Below, in pieces: positions 26,281-35,782 of a stretch of 64,000 nt of DNA. The notes under the pieces are model-generated. The model ran no database searches and was not told the origin of the DNA. It worked only from the letters and a program-made list of their open reading frames with translations. Numbering within the stretch: position 1 is the first letter of the stretch; every line of letters begins with the position of its first letter. This DNA comes from Streptomyces agglomeratus. Lineage in GTDB: Bacteria > Actinomycetota > Actinomycetes > Streptomycetales > Streptomycetaceae. A program made the translations under genes and the position numbers. The DNA is taken from NCBI RefSeq assembly GCF_001746415.1, contig NZ_MEHJ01000001.1:7012501-7076500 (forward strand). Reading direction: 5' to 3'.

Positions 26281-26645
26281 TGGCGGAAGATCCGCAGCCC
26301 CGCGACCGCCGCCGGACGCGGCTGTACGCCCTGACCGACGGCCGTACAGCCGCACCGCACACCGTCCTGACCATGGACACCACCATCACGGCGGCGGTCG
26401 ACGCGGACGCGCTGGGCGGCCTGCCCACCGAATGGCAGGCCATCCTCGGCATGTGCCCGCCCCCGGACGGGCGGGCGGTCGCCGAGATCGCCGCCCGGAT
26501 GCACATGCGCCTCACCCCCATGACGGTCCTGCTCGGCGAACTGGCGGACCGGGGGCTGATCCACCACCGACCGCCCCTGGAAGGCGCCGAGACCAGCAAT
26601 GTCCACCTGCTCATGAGAATCAGGGACAGCCTTGCCCACCTATGA
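26280..26645 (+). CDS. cvnC: Conservon DUF742 protein CvnC (conservon 2)
   Basis: A 121-aa DUF742 protein with RRRTRLYALTDGRTAAPHTVLTMDT at the N-terminus and a winged-helix-like half (GRAVAEIAARMHMRLTPMTVLLGELADRGLI). It is part of the cvnABCD unit, with one-base overlap to cvnB and 14-base overlap to cvnD. Confidence 0.92.
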   Translation: MAEDPQPRDRRRTRLYALTDGRTAAPHTVLTMDTTITAAVDADALGGLPTEWQAILGMCPPPDGRAVAEIAARMHMRLTPMTVLLGELADRGLIHHRPPLEGAETSNVHLLMRIRDSLAHL

Positions 26646-27222
26646 CACCCCTGCCGGCGAAGCCGCCCCCGTCAAGATCCTCATCGCCGGCGGCTTCGGC
26701 GTCGGCAAGACGACGCTCGTCGAGACCGTCTCCGAGATCGAACCGCTGCGTACGGAGGAGCGGCTGACGGCGGCGGGGGTCGGCGTCGACGACCTCGACG
26801 GCATCGAGTCCAAGACGGTGACCACCGTGGCGATGGACTTCGGGCGGATCACCCTCACCGACGCCGGAGTCGTCCTCTACCTGTTCGGCACCCCGGGCCA
26901 GGAGCGCTTCTGGTTCATGTGGGACGACCTGCTGAACGGGGCGTTCGGAGCCGTCGTACTGGTCGACACACGCCGTCTGGACCGCAGCTTCCCGGCCGTC
27001 GACTTCTTCGAGAGCCGCGGGCTCCCCTTCGTGGTCGGCGCGAACTGCTTCCACGGCGAGCAGCCGTACACCGCCGAAGAGATCCGGGCGGCGCTGCATC
27101 TGCGTGACCCGGACACCCCCGTCCTCATGCTCGACGCCCGCTCCCGCGAGGAGGTCCGCGACACCCTGCTGGCCCTTCTCGACCTGCTCATTGCCAAGGC
27201 CCGGGAGACCGCGACGGTCTAG
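26632..27222 (+). CDS. cvnD: Conservon Ras-like GTPase CvnD (conservon 2)
   Basis: The 196-aa GTPase has P-loop [10 protein letters not shown], switch [10 protein letters not shown]3-like FGTPGQERF and a terminal helix [12 protein letters not shown]. The best start is TTG at 26632, since no ATG or GTG precedes the conserved [22 protein letters not shown] lies six bases upstream inside cvnC. No P450 gene follows this conservon, unlike conservon 1. Confidence 0.9.
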   Translation: MPTYDTPAGEAAPVKILIAGGFGVGKTTLVETVSEIEPLRTEERLTAAGVGVDDLDGIESKTVTTVAMDFGRITLTDAGVVLYLFGTPGQERFWFMWDDLLNGAFGAVVLVDTRRLDRSFPAVDFFESRGLPFVVGANCFHGEQPYTAEEIRAALHLRDPDTPVLMLDARSREEVRDTLLALLDLLIAKARETATV

Positions 27223-27314
27223 ATCACCGCTCTTCGCACCGGCCGCGCCAACGTTCCTGCCCGCTTGGCCCCCTCGGCGTGCGCCCGGCCGGAGTCGGAC
27301 GGAGTATGAAGCCG

Positions 27315-28097
<783 letters not shown>

Positions 28098-28108
28098 GCC
28101 CCCCCGCC

Positions 28109-28126
28109 GAGGCCCCACCGGGCCTC
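28109..28126 (+). other. Intercistronic hairpin between gluA and gluB
   Basis: GAGGCCC and GGGCCTC form a perfect seven-pair stem around CACC, 12 bases after the gluA stop. It may mark an RNA processing or attenuation point rather than full termination, as the operon continues. Confidence 0.4.
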
Positions 28127-28204
28127 CCCGGCCCCGGCCGCGCCCCGCGGACTCCTTCCCCACATCAATCCCTTCCCCCCAATCAATCCCCAGGGATGAT
28201 CACC

Positions 28205-29044
28205 ATGAAGATGCTCAAGGTCACCGCCGCGGCCGCCACCGCGCTCGCTCTGTCCCTGACCGCCACGGCATGCGGCTCCGACGACGGCGACGAGAGCGGT
28301 TCGGGCGGTAACGGCAACAAGATCACTGTCGGCATCAAGTTCGACCAGCCGGGCCTGGGCCTGAAGACCCCGGACGGCAAGTACACGGGTTTCGACGTCG
28401 ACGTGGCGACGTACGTCGCGAAGGAGCTGGGCCACGAGCCCGGCGACATCGAGTGGAAGGAAGCCAAGAGCGCCGACCGCGAGACGCTCCTGGAGCGCGG
28501 CGATGTCGACTTCATCGCGGCCACCTACTCGATCAACGAGGAACGGGAGAAGAAGGTCGACTTCGCCGGCCCCTACCTCCTCGCCCACCAGGACATCCTC
28601 GTCCGCGCGGACGACGACTCGATCAAGAAGCCCGCGGACCTGAACAACAAGAAGCTCTGCTCGGTCACCGGGTCCACCTCCGCGCAGAACGTGAAGACCA
28701 AGCTCGCGCCGCAGGCACAGCTCCAGGAGTACGGCGGATACTCCGAGTGCCTGACCGGCCTGGAGAACAAGGTCATCGACGCCCTGACCACCGACGACTC
28801 GATCCTCGCCGGTTACGCCTCCCAGAAGGAGCACCAGGGCAAGTTCAGGCTCGGCGGCTTCAAGCTGAGCAATGAGAACTACGGCATCGGCGTCCAGAAG
28901 GGCAGCGAACTCAAGGCCAGGATCAACACCGCCCTGGAGAAGATGGTGTCCGACGGCTCCTGGCAGGAGTACGTCGAGAAGAACTTCGGCCCGGCCGACT
29001 ACAAGAACGAGCCCGCCCCGAAGATCGGCAACGTCGTGAGCTGA
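28205..29044 (+). CDS. gluB: Glutamate-binding lipoprotein GluB
   Basis: The 279-aa solute-binding protein starts at ATG 28205, with AGGGA eight bases upstream; the ATG at 28196 overlaps that ribosome site and is less likely. The signal peptide ends in the lipobox LTATAC. The mature protein carries the family-3 binding-protein core (KITVGIKFDQPGLGLKTPDGKYTGFDVDVATYVAKEL) and the ligand-contact segment TYSINEEREKKVDFAGPY. It captures glutamate or a similar acidic amino acid outside the membrane and delivers it to GluCD. GC-rich hairpins flank the gene on both sides. Confidence 0.92.
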   Translation: MKMLKVTAAAATALALSLTATACGSDDGDESGSGGNGNKITVGIKFDQPGLGLKTPDGKYTGFDVDVATYVAKELGHEPGDIEWKEAKSADRETLLERGDVDFIAATYSINEEREKKVDFAGPYLLAHQDILVRADDDSIKKPADLNNKKLCSVTGSTSAQNVKTKLAPQAQLQEYGGYSECLTGLENKVIDALTTDDSILAGYASQKEHQGKFRLGGFKLSNENYGIGVQKGSELKARINTALEKMVSDGSWQEYVEKNFGPADYKNEPAPKIGNVVS

Positions 29045-29059
29045 GGCCCGCGACCGAAC

Positions 29060-29087
29060 GGCGCGCCGCGCACCGGCGCGGCGCGCC
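29060..29087 (+). other. Intercistronic hairpin between gluB and gluC
   Basis: GGCGCGCCGCGC and its complement form a perfect 12-pair stem around ACCG, starting 16 bases after the gluB stop. A hairpin here is typical after binding-protein genes and would stabilise the upstream message or cut read-through, so more GluB is made than permease. Confidence 0.65.
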
Positions 29088-29107
29088 AGGCCCCCACCCA
29101 CGCGGAA

Positions 29108-29785
29108 ATGCGGGAGACCGTGTTCGACTTTCTCGAAGGTTACGATCTGCTGGGAGCCTTCTGGGTGACGGTGCAGCTCGCCGTCTACTCGGCCATCGGC
29201 TCCCTGATCTGGGGAACGCTCCTGGCCGCCATGCGGGTCAGCCCGGTACCTCTGATGCGCGGCTTCGGCACGGGTTACGTCAACGTCGTCCGGAACATCC
29301 CGCTGACGGTCATCATCGTCTTCACCTCGCTGGGCCTGTTCCAGACCCTCGGCGTCAGCCTCGGCGCGGACGACTTCAAGACCATCAACTTCCGGCTCGC
29401 CGTGCTCGGCCTGATCGCCTACACCTCCGCGTTCGTCTGCGAGGCCCTGCGGTCCGGCATCAACACGGTGCCCGTCGGACAGTCGGAGGCCGCGCGCGCC
29501 ATCGGCCTGAGCTTCACGCAGGTGCTGACGCTGGTCGTGCTCCCGCAGGCCTTCCGCTCGGTGGTGGGTCCGCTAGCGAACGTACTGATCGCACTGGCCA
29601 AGAACACCACGGTGGCCGCCGCGATCGGTGTCGCCGAGGCAGCGGCGCTGATGCAGGAGATGATCGAGAACGAGGCGCAACTGCTCCTCATCTCCGCCAT
29701 CTTCGCGCTCGGATTCATCTGCCTCACCCTCCCGACCGGTCTGATCCTCGGCTGGGTGAGCAAGAAGGTGGCGGTGCGGCGATGA
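29108..29785 (+). CDS. gluC: Glutamate ABC transporter permease GluC
   Basis: A 225-aa integral membrane permease of the His/Glu/Gln type, with about five helices and the EAA loop for contact with GluA (VGQSEAARAIGLSFTQVLTLVVLPQAFRSVVGPLANV). VRNIPLTVIIVF matches the conserved element of the family. Its stop overlaps gluD by four bases (ATGA), so the two permeases are translated together. Confidence 0.92.
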   Translation: MRETVFDFLEGYDLLGAFWVTVQLAVYSAIGSLIWGTLLAAMRVSPVPLMRGFGTGYVNVVRNIPLTVIIVFTSLGLFQTLGVSLGADDFKTINFRLAVLGLIAYTSAFVCEALRSGINTVPVGQSEAARAIGLSFTQVLTLVVLPQAFRSVVGPLANVLIALAKNTTVAAAIGVAEAAALMQEMIENEAQLLLISAIFALGFICLTLPTGLILGWVSKKVAVRR

Positions 29786-30696
29786 CCTCCGTTCTGTACG
29801 ACGTCCCCGGGCCGCGTGCCAGACGGCGCAACGTCCTGTTCACGATCGTCTTCCTGGTCGCCCTCGCGGCGCTGATCTGGTGGGTGGGCCGCAATCTCGC
29901 CGACAAGGGCCAGCTCGAATGGGCCAAGTGGGAGCCGTTCTTCACCGACTCCCGGGCCTGGACCACGTACATCCTGCCCGGCCTGGAGAACACGCTCATC
30001 GCCGCGTCCCTCGCCATGGTGATCGCGCTGCCCCTCGGAGCACTGTTCGGCATCGCCCGGCTGTCGGACCACTGGTGGGTGCGCGGCGCGGCCGGCACGG
30101 TCGTGGAGTTCTTCCGCGCCATTCCGGTCCTGATCCTGATGTTCTTCGCGAACGCGGCGTACGCCGAGTTCACCGACATCAGCCCCGAGAACCGGCCGCT
30201 GTACGCGGTGGTCACCGGCCTCGTCCTCTACAACGCCTCGGTACTCGCCGAAGTGGTGCGGGCCGGCATCCTGTCCCTGCCGGCCGGGCAGACCGACGCG
30301 GCCAAGGCTGTCGGCATGCGCAAGGGACAGATGATGCGGTACGTACTGCTGCCGCAGTCGGTCACCGCGATGCTCCCCGCGCTCGTCAGCCAGCTGGTCG
30401 TCATCGTGAAGGACACCGCGCTCGGCGGCGCGCTGCTGGGCTTCGCCGAGCTCCTGGCATCGGTGCGTCCCATGAGCGCCAACTACGGCGCCAACACCAT
30501 CGCCAGCTTCACCGTCGTCGCCGTGATCTTCGTCCTGCTGAACTTCGCCCTCACCACCTTCGCGAGCTGGCTGGAGGGCCGGCTGCGGCGTGGCAGGAGG
30601 TCCACGGGCGCGGTGGTCGGCGCCGACGCGGTCGCGGACCTCGCCACCCCGGGCGAGCACGTCGCACCCCGCGGGCCGGACAAACCGCAGAGCTGA
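29782..30696 (+). CDS. gluD: Glutamate ABC transporter permease GluD
   Basis: The 304-aa permease pairs with GluC. It has an extra N-terminal helix (VLFTIVFLVALAALIWWVG), the conserved FFRAIPVLILMFF segment and the EAA loop (AGQTDAAKAVGMRKGQMMRYVLLPQSVTAMLPALVSQ). The C-terminal 40 residues are hydrophilic and basic, then acidic (GRLRRGRRSTGAVVGADAVADL), as in GluD of actinobacteria. It is the last gene of the gluABCD operon; no strong terminator follows. Confidence 0.92.
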   Translation: MTSVLYDVPGPRARRRNVLFTIVFLVALAALIWWVGRNLADKGQLEWAKWEPFFTDSRAWTTYILPGLENTLIAASLAMVIALPLGALFGIARLSDHWWVRGAAGTVVEFFRAIPVLILMFFANAAYAEFTDISPENRPLYAVVTGLVLYNASVLAEVVRAGILSLPAGQTDAAKAVGMRKGQMMRYVLLPQSVTAMLPALVSQLVVIVKDTALGGALLGFAELLASVRPMSANYGANTIASFTVVAVIFVLLNFALTTFASWLEGRLRRGRRSTGAVVGADAVADLATPGEHVAPRGPDKPQS

Positions 30697-30813
30697 GCGG
30701 TCGCCCCGAGCCGACGGGACGGGCGGCGAACCGGCTGCTTCGGGCAGGCGATATGGTGCGGCCCGGGAGACGCCTGACCTGGGGCGGCGCGAGGAAGGGG
30801 GGTGGGTTCCGTC

Positions 30814-32074
30814 ATGGCGACACCCATGGGAACGGTGGATCTTTTCGACCAGGGGTACGTGAGCGACCCCTTCCCGGTCTGGGACGCCCTGCGCGAGGAC
30901 GCGCCGGTGCACTACGAACCGGACACGGGCCTGTGGCTGGTGAGCCGGTACGACGACGTACGCGCGATCCTGCTCGACACGGACACCTTCCTGCCGGACA
31001 ACGCGATGGACGCGATCGGCCGCTTCTCCATACCCACCCTGCGCGTCCTCGCCAAAGCCCGGTTCGCTCTGCCGCCGACTCTGGCCAGCAACGGCGGCGA
31101 GAGCCACGCCGGGTACCGGCGCGTCATGACGCGGCTGCTCAACGCGCGGGCCGTCGCCGCGTCCGTGCCGATGATCGAGCGGGTCACGGGGGAGTGCCTC
31201 GACCTGGCCGAGGAACGGCTCGCCGCCGACGGTGTGTGCGACCTGGCCACGACGCCGGCGCGGGACGTCCCGCTGCTGGTACTGCTGCGGCTGCTCGGCC
31301 TCGATCAGGCCCTTGACGCGGGCCTCGACACCCTGGCGCGGTGGAGCGACGCCTCACTGGAGCTCTTCTGGGGGCGGCCGGACGCCGGCCGGCAGCTGGA
31401 GCTGGCCGGTGAGGCGGCCGACTTCTACCGGTGGATCAGGGGCCTGGTCGCCGGGCCCGCCGCCGGGGAGGACACGCTCCTCGGCGCACTGGCGGCGCAC
31501 CGCCTGCCGGGAGGCGGGCCGCTGAGCGCCGCCCAGTCCGCGGCGGTGCTCTACTTCATGATCATCGCAGGTCAGGCGACCACCCGGCAGATGATGTCCC
31601 TCATGTACCGGCGCGCCCTCGGCGAGCCGGGGCTGTGGCGGCGCTTCGCCGCCGAACCCGCCGGTGTGGAGCCCTGGGCCGAGGAGATGCTGCGGCGCGA
31701 ACCCCCGATCACCACCTGGCGGCGTGTCACCGCCCGGCCGGTCACCGTCCGCGGAGTGGACATCCCGGCGGGCGCGCCGCTGCTGCTGATGCTGGCCTCC
31801 ACCGGTTCGGACCCCGACGTGTTCGAGAACCCGAGCGGCTCTGCCCGAGCGGTCGAACCGCCGCGGACATCTGTCCTTCGGCGTGGGGCGCCACCGGTGC
31901 TCCGGCGCCGAACTGGCCAGGGCCGAGGCCGGTGTGATGCTGCGGATGACCGCGGCCCGGCTGCCGGACCTGCGGCTCGTGGACGCCGCCTCGGCCCCCG
32001 CGATGCCGGCGCTGCTCTCCTTCCGGGCGCCGCTGCGCGTACTGGCGGAGCGGGGCCCGGCGGAACGGCACTGG
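30814..32074 (+). pseudogene. Cytochrome P450 with two single-base frameshifts before the heme loop
   Basis: From ATG 30814 (a GTG at 30802 is an alternative) about 340 residues read as a P450: helix-C region ESHAGYRRVM, I-helix IIAGQATTRQM and intact ExxR (E-M-L-R). At FENP (about 31834) the frame is lost. Inserting one base gives ERLC for a few codons, and inserting a second (about 31850) restores ERSNRRGHLSFGVGRHRCSGAELA, the heme-binding loop with its Cys. Both lesions fall in the same sequence, CCCGAGCGG. The last frame has no stop before the twin hairpins at 32075, so a third slip near the end is possible. If these are assembly errors, the gene is an ordinary stand-alone P450 of about 415 aa; if real, the product lacks heme. 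Confidence 0.8.
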
Positions 32075-32095
32075 CCTCACCCCGCGCGGGTGAGG
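32075..32095. terminator. Hairpin 1 of a twin bidirectional terminator
   Basis: CCTCACCC and GGGTGAGG pair around CGCGC between the convergent P450 and 198-aa unknown genes. The stem is almost identical to hairpin 2 seven bases further on. Confidence 0.65.
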
Positions 32096-32102
32096 CCGCT
32101 GA

Positions 32103-32125
32103 CCTCACCCCTATGCGGGGTGAGG
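32103..32125. terminator. Hairpin 2 of a twin bidirectional terminator
   Basis: CCTCACCCC and GGGGTGAGG pair around TATGC. With hairpin 1 it forms a tandem pair with shared stem sequence, able to stop transcription from both sides. Confidence 0.65.
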
Positions 32126-32169
32126 CACAGCGCCATTGGTGAACTCCGTCGGCTTCGGCGCCCCGGGGA

Positions 32170-32766
32170 TCAGCCCGCGGACGGCGGCACCTGCCGCACG
32201 GTGATCGCGTTGAGGCGGATCGTGTACCGCGCGGTGTCCCCGGTGGTCAGGGACCGGACCTCCCGCGCGCCCAGCTCGACCGTCACGTTGGCGCAGAAGG
32301 CGACGGCGTAGAGGCTGTCCCCGGTCTCCTCGTCCTGGAGGGCGAACAGCAGGTTGTAGTAGTAGCTCGTACGGTCGGCCTCCTCGCGGTAGAAGGAGAG
32401 GTGGGTGCCCTCCTGTCCGCCCAGTCCCACGAACGCTCCGGTGAGCGCCCCCTCGACCTTGTCCCAGAAGGCCGGGTTGGCCGACGGGAGCGGAAGTGCC
32501 TGGCGTACGGCCTCCTTGAGCGAGAGGACCATGACACTGACGGGAGCGGTCTCCTGAAGACCCCAGCCACGGATGATCTTCACGGTCGAGCAGTCGGGGA
32601 TGCCGCTCGCCGCCCGGCTGATCTCACCGAAGTCGAAGCCGACGGTCGCCGGGGCGATCGCGTGCTGGAACCCGGCCTCGATGTTCCGCGCCCGGCCCGT
32701 GAAAGACGACCCCACTTCGAAGACCGTCTTGAACGTCGTCTTCTCGGTGGCGATCTGGTCGGCCAT
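32170..32766 (-). CDS. Protein of unknown function (198 aa)
   Basis: I do not recognise a family. ATG at 32766 is preceded by GGAGCAGC. There is no signal peptide or membrane helix. The sequence reads as a beta-rich soluble protein with alternating polar/apolar stretches (TTFKTVFEVGSSFTGRARNIEAGFQHA, VKIIRGWGLQETAPVSVMVLSLKEAV, DRTSYYYNLLFALQDEETGDSLYAVAFCANVTVEL). The triple Tyr and repeated aromatic strands suggest a beta-sandwich or pore-forming-like fold, which is only an impression. Codon use and GC match the neighbours. It is likely monocistronic, ending at the twin terminator and starting about 100 bp from the SpoIIE gene stop. Confidence 0.7.
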   Translation of the reverse strand: MADQIATEKTTFKTVFEVGSSFTGRARNIEAGFQHAIAPATVGFDFGEISRAASGIPDCSTVKIIRGWGLQETAPVSVMVLSLKEAVRQALPLPSANPAFWDKVEGALTGAFVGLGGQEGTHLSFYREEADRTSYYYNLLFALQDEETGDSLYAVAFCANVTVELGAREVRSLTTGDTARYTIRLNAITVRQVPPSAG

Positions 32767-32863
32767 TGCTGCTCCTAGCGTTACGGAAGTGATCGCGCCC
32801 GGCGGCAAGTATGCCCTTCGTGCTCAAGCCCGCCGCAGGGGGCACGGTCCGGCCGGCCGGCCG

Positions 32864-35614
32864 TCACAACGGGTCGCCGGGCAACCAGGACAGATCGTCC
32901 GGATCCAGCTCCGGAACGGGCTGCTGACCGTCGGTCAGGGGCTGCTCCACCCACATGACCTTGCCGGTGGGCGTGTATCTCGTTCCCCACCGTCCGGCGA
33001 ACTGGGAGACCAGGAACAGCCCCCGTCCGCCCTCGTCCGTCGTGGCCGCCCGCCGCAGGTGCGGGGCGGTGCTGCTGCCGTCGGACACCTCGCAGATCAG
33101 GCCGCGCTCGTACATCAGTCGCACGTGGATGGGCTCCGAGCCGTAGCGGATCGCGTTGGTGATCAGCTCGCTGAGCATCAGCTCCGTGGTGAACCCGATC
33201 TCTTCGAGACCCCACGACTCCAGCTGGCGGACGCACGCCGCACGGACCGGAGCGACGGCCGCCGGGTCGGAGGGGACGTCCCATTCGGCGACCCGCTCGC
33301 GGTCCAGCAGATGCGTGCGGGCCACCAGCAGCGCGATGTCGTCCCTGCGGTGCGGGGGGAGCATCGCACTGAAGACGGCCTGGCAGGTCTCCTCGGGGCT
33401 CGGGTCCGACGCGCCCGCGAGAGTGCTGCTCAGGAGGCGCAGACCGGTCTCGATGTCACGGTCGCGGTGCTCGATGAGGCCGTCGGTGTAGAGGACCAGA
33501 CGGCTGCCTTCGGCCAGCCTCACTTCGGCGGTCTCGAAGGGCAGGCCATGGAGACCCAGGGGAGGAAAGACGGGAATCTCCGGAAACTCCACCGTGCCGT
33601 CGGGGTGCACCAGCGTGGGGGCGAAGTGCCCCGCCGTGGCCATGGTGCAGACCCCGGAGACCGGATCGTAGATGGCGTACAGGCACGTGGCACCCGTGAT
33701 GCCGTCCCCGCCGTCGTCCCCCTCCTCCTCGTCGATACGGGAGACCTGCTCGTCCAGGTGCCCCAGGAGCTCGTCGGGCGCCAGATCGAGAGCGGAGAAA
33801 TTGTGCACCGCGGTGCGCAGCCGGCCCATCGTGGCCGCCGCGTGCAGGCCGTGCCCCACGACATCGCCGACGACCAGCGCGACCCGGGCGCCCGGCAGCG
33901 GGATGACGTCGAACCAGTCGCCGCCCACCCCGGCCTGCGCCGGCAGATAGCGGTACGCGACATCCAGGGCCTCCTGCTCGGGCAGCACCCGGGGCAGCAG
34001 ACTGCGCTGGAGCGTCACGGCCATGGTGTGCTCACGCGTGAAACGCCGCGCGTTGTCGATGGCGACCGCGGCGCGCGCGGCGAGTTCCTCGGCGAAGGCC
34101 AGGTCCTCCTGCCCGAACGGCTCGCTGGTCTCCGAACGCCAGAAGTTGGCCATCCCGAGGACGACGCCGCGCGCCTGCAACGGCACCGAGACCAGCGAGC
34201 GGATGCCGTACGCGAGCGCCCGGTCGGCCCCCACCCGGTCCTGGGACCGCCAGCCGTGGGCGACCGTCAGATCGGCCTCCAGTACCGCGTGGCCGCCGGC
34301 CAGGGCCGCCGCCATCGGTGTGGTGGGGACGACGAACCTGATCAGATCGCCCACCGGCTGGAAGGGGCGGTCCTCGTGGCCGCCGCTGACGGCGGCCCGG
34401 CGCATCTCGGTGTGCGCGCCTGTCGCCTCCTCGCCGCGCAGTACGGGGTCCAGCAGCTCCACCGTGGCGAAGTCCGCGAAGGCGGGGACCGCCACCTCCG
34501 ACAGCTCCTCGGCGGTCCGGCTCACGTCCAGCGTGGTGCCGATCCGCACCCCGGCCTCGTACAGCAGCTTCAGGCGCTCCCGGGCCACTTCGGCCGCGCC
34601 GGACAGCGCCCGCAGCTCGGTGGTGTCGCGCAGGGTCGCGGCGGTGCCGGGGGGGCCGCCGTAGGGGGCGGTGGGCCGGGTGTTGACGGCCAGCAGCCGG
34701 TCCCCGGCCAGGTGAACCTCGTCGGTCACGGTGCGGCCCGAGGCCAGCAGCTCGGCGATGGGGGCGTCGAGGCCCAGGTCGGTGACGTGCCGCCCCTCGG
34801 CGCCCGGAGGCAGCTCCAGCAGCCGGCGTGCCTCGTCGTTGAGCAGGGTGAGGCGGCCGTCGTCCGCGACAATGAGCACCCCTTCGCGGACGGCGTGCAG
34901 AACGGCGTCGTGGTGCTCGTACATACGGGTCATCTCGGTGGGCCCGAGCCCGTGTGTCTGCCGCCGCAGCCTCCTGCTCACGAGTACGGAGCTGCCGACG
35001 GCCAGGATGAGCGCGCCGGTGGCGGAGGCGAGCAGCATCGGCAGATGGCGGTCCACCGCGTCCCCGACGTTCTCGACCGTGACTCCGGCCGCGACCAGAC
35101 CGACGACGGAGCCGTCGGCGGTGGTCACGGGGACGACGGCGCGGGCCGCGTCGTTCGGGGCGCCCTTGAAGATCTCCGTGAAGGACGCTCCGGCCGAGGC
35201 GCGCTCGACGTCCTCGGCGCGCTCGCCGATCAGCGAGGGATCGGTGTCGGCGTACCGGGTGCCGTCCGGTGCCATCACGGCCATGAAGTCCACGCCCGCC
35301 GCCCGCTGGGCTGAATCCGTGTGGGATTGCAGCGCGGCGGTCGGATCGGGGGACCGCAGGGCCTCGGCGGTGCCGGGGGCGTCAGCGAAGGCCTCCGCGG
35401 TGGCGAGCGACCGGTTACGGGCGTCCCGCTCGCTGTCGCTGCGCGTCTGGAACGCGAGCGCGACCACGGCGGCGGTGATTAGCAGCACCGCGACCACGAT
35501 CTGGAGGAAGAGCACCTGACCTGCGGCGCTGCGCACCTCCAGCCGGGCCCGCACTCCCCGCCGGGACGAGCGCGGTGCCCCGTCCGCCTTGGATCGTCCG
35601 AGACGTCCGCTCAT
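32864..35614 (-). CDS. Membrane sensor SpoIIE phosphatase with PAS, GAF and HATPase domains
   Basis: The 916-aa switch protein has a membrane helix (VLFLQIVVAVLLITAAVVALAF, about 33-55), an extracellular Cache-like sensor with DFMAVMAPDGTRYADTDPSLIG, a second helix near 200, a PAS domain (DAVLHAVREGVLIVADDGRLTLLN), a GAF domain (about 350-530), a PP2C/SpoIIE phosphatase (GVGGDWFDVIPL, VGDVVGHG, LVLYTDGLIE, DDIALLVAR) and a C-terminal RsbW-like HATPase (SELITNAIRYG, DEGGRGLFLV). It can thus both phosphorylate and dephosphorylate anti-anti-sigma factors in response to an external cue. ATG at 35614. No partner STAS or sigma gene is adjacent. Confidence 0.9.
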   Translation of the reverse strand: MSGRLGRSKADGAPRSSRRGVRARLEVRSAAGQVLFLQIVVAVLLITAAVVALAFQTRSDSERDARNRSLATAEAFADAPGTAEALRSPDPTAALQSHTDSAQRAAGVDFMAVMAPDGTRYADTDPSLIGERAEDVERASAGASFTEIFKGAPNDAARAVVPVTTADGSVVGLVAAGVTVENVGDAVDRHLPMLLASATGALILAVGSSVLVSRRLRRQTHGLGPTEMTRMYEHHDAVLHAVREGVLIVADDGRLTLLNDEARRLLELPPGAEGRHVTDLGLDAPIAELLASGRTVTDEVHLAGDRLLAVNTRPTAPYGGPPGTAATLRDTTELRALSGAAEVARERLKLLYEAGVRIGTTLDVSRTAEELSEVAVPAFADFATVELLDPVLRGEEATGAHTEMRRAAVSGGHEDRPFQPVGDLIRFVVPTTPMAAALAGGHAVLEADLTVAHGWRSQDRVGADRALAYGIRSLVSVPLQARGVVLGMANFWRSETSEPFGQEDLAFAEELAARAAVAIDNARRFTREHTMAVTLQRSLLPRVLPEQEALDVAYRYLPAQAGVGGDWFDVIPLPGARVALVVGDVVGHGLHAAATMGRLRTAVHNFSALDLAPDELLGHLDEQVSRIDEEEGDDGGDGITGATCLYAIYDPVSGVCTMATAGHFAPTLVHPDGTVEFPEIPVFPPLGLHGLPFETAEVRLAEGSRLVLYTDGLIEHRDRDIETGLRLLSSTLAGASDPSPEETCQAVFSAMLPPHRRDDIALLVARTHLLDRERVAEWDVPSDPAAVAPVRAACVRQLESWGLEEIGFTTELMLSELITNAIRYGSEPIHVRLMYERGLICEVSDGSSTAPHLRRAATTDEGGRGLFLVSQFAGRWGTRYTPTGKVMWVEQPLTDGQQPVPELDPDDLSWLPGDPL

Positions 35615-35706
35615 GCCCTATTTCTAGCATTGCGTGCCTGTCTGTGGGTGCCGTGCGCGATGTCGGCCGGGGAGTCGGAGCTCCCCCCCGGGGCCGGCAT
35701 GCGACA

Positions 35707-35760
35707 GGCCCGCCCGCTCCGACGGCACCCCGGAGGCTGCCGCGCCGGAGCGGGCGGGCC
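35707..35760 (-). terminator. Terminator after LysM/transglycosylase gene
   Basis: GGCCCGCCCGCTCCG and CGGAGCGGGCGGGCC form a perfect 15-pair outer stem with a 24-base, partly structured interior, starting 22 bases beyond the stop of the minus-strand gene. Confidence 0.75.
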
Positions 35761-35782
35761 ATGACTGCCGCAAGCGGTCCCT

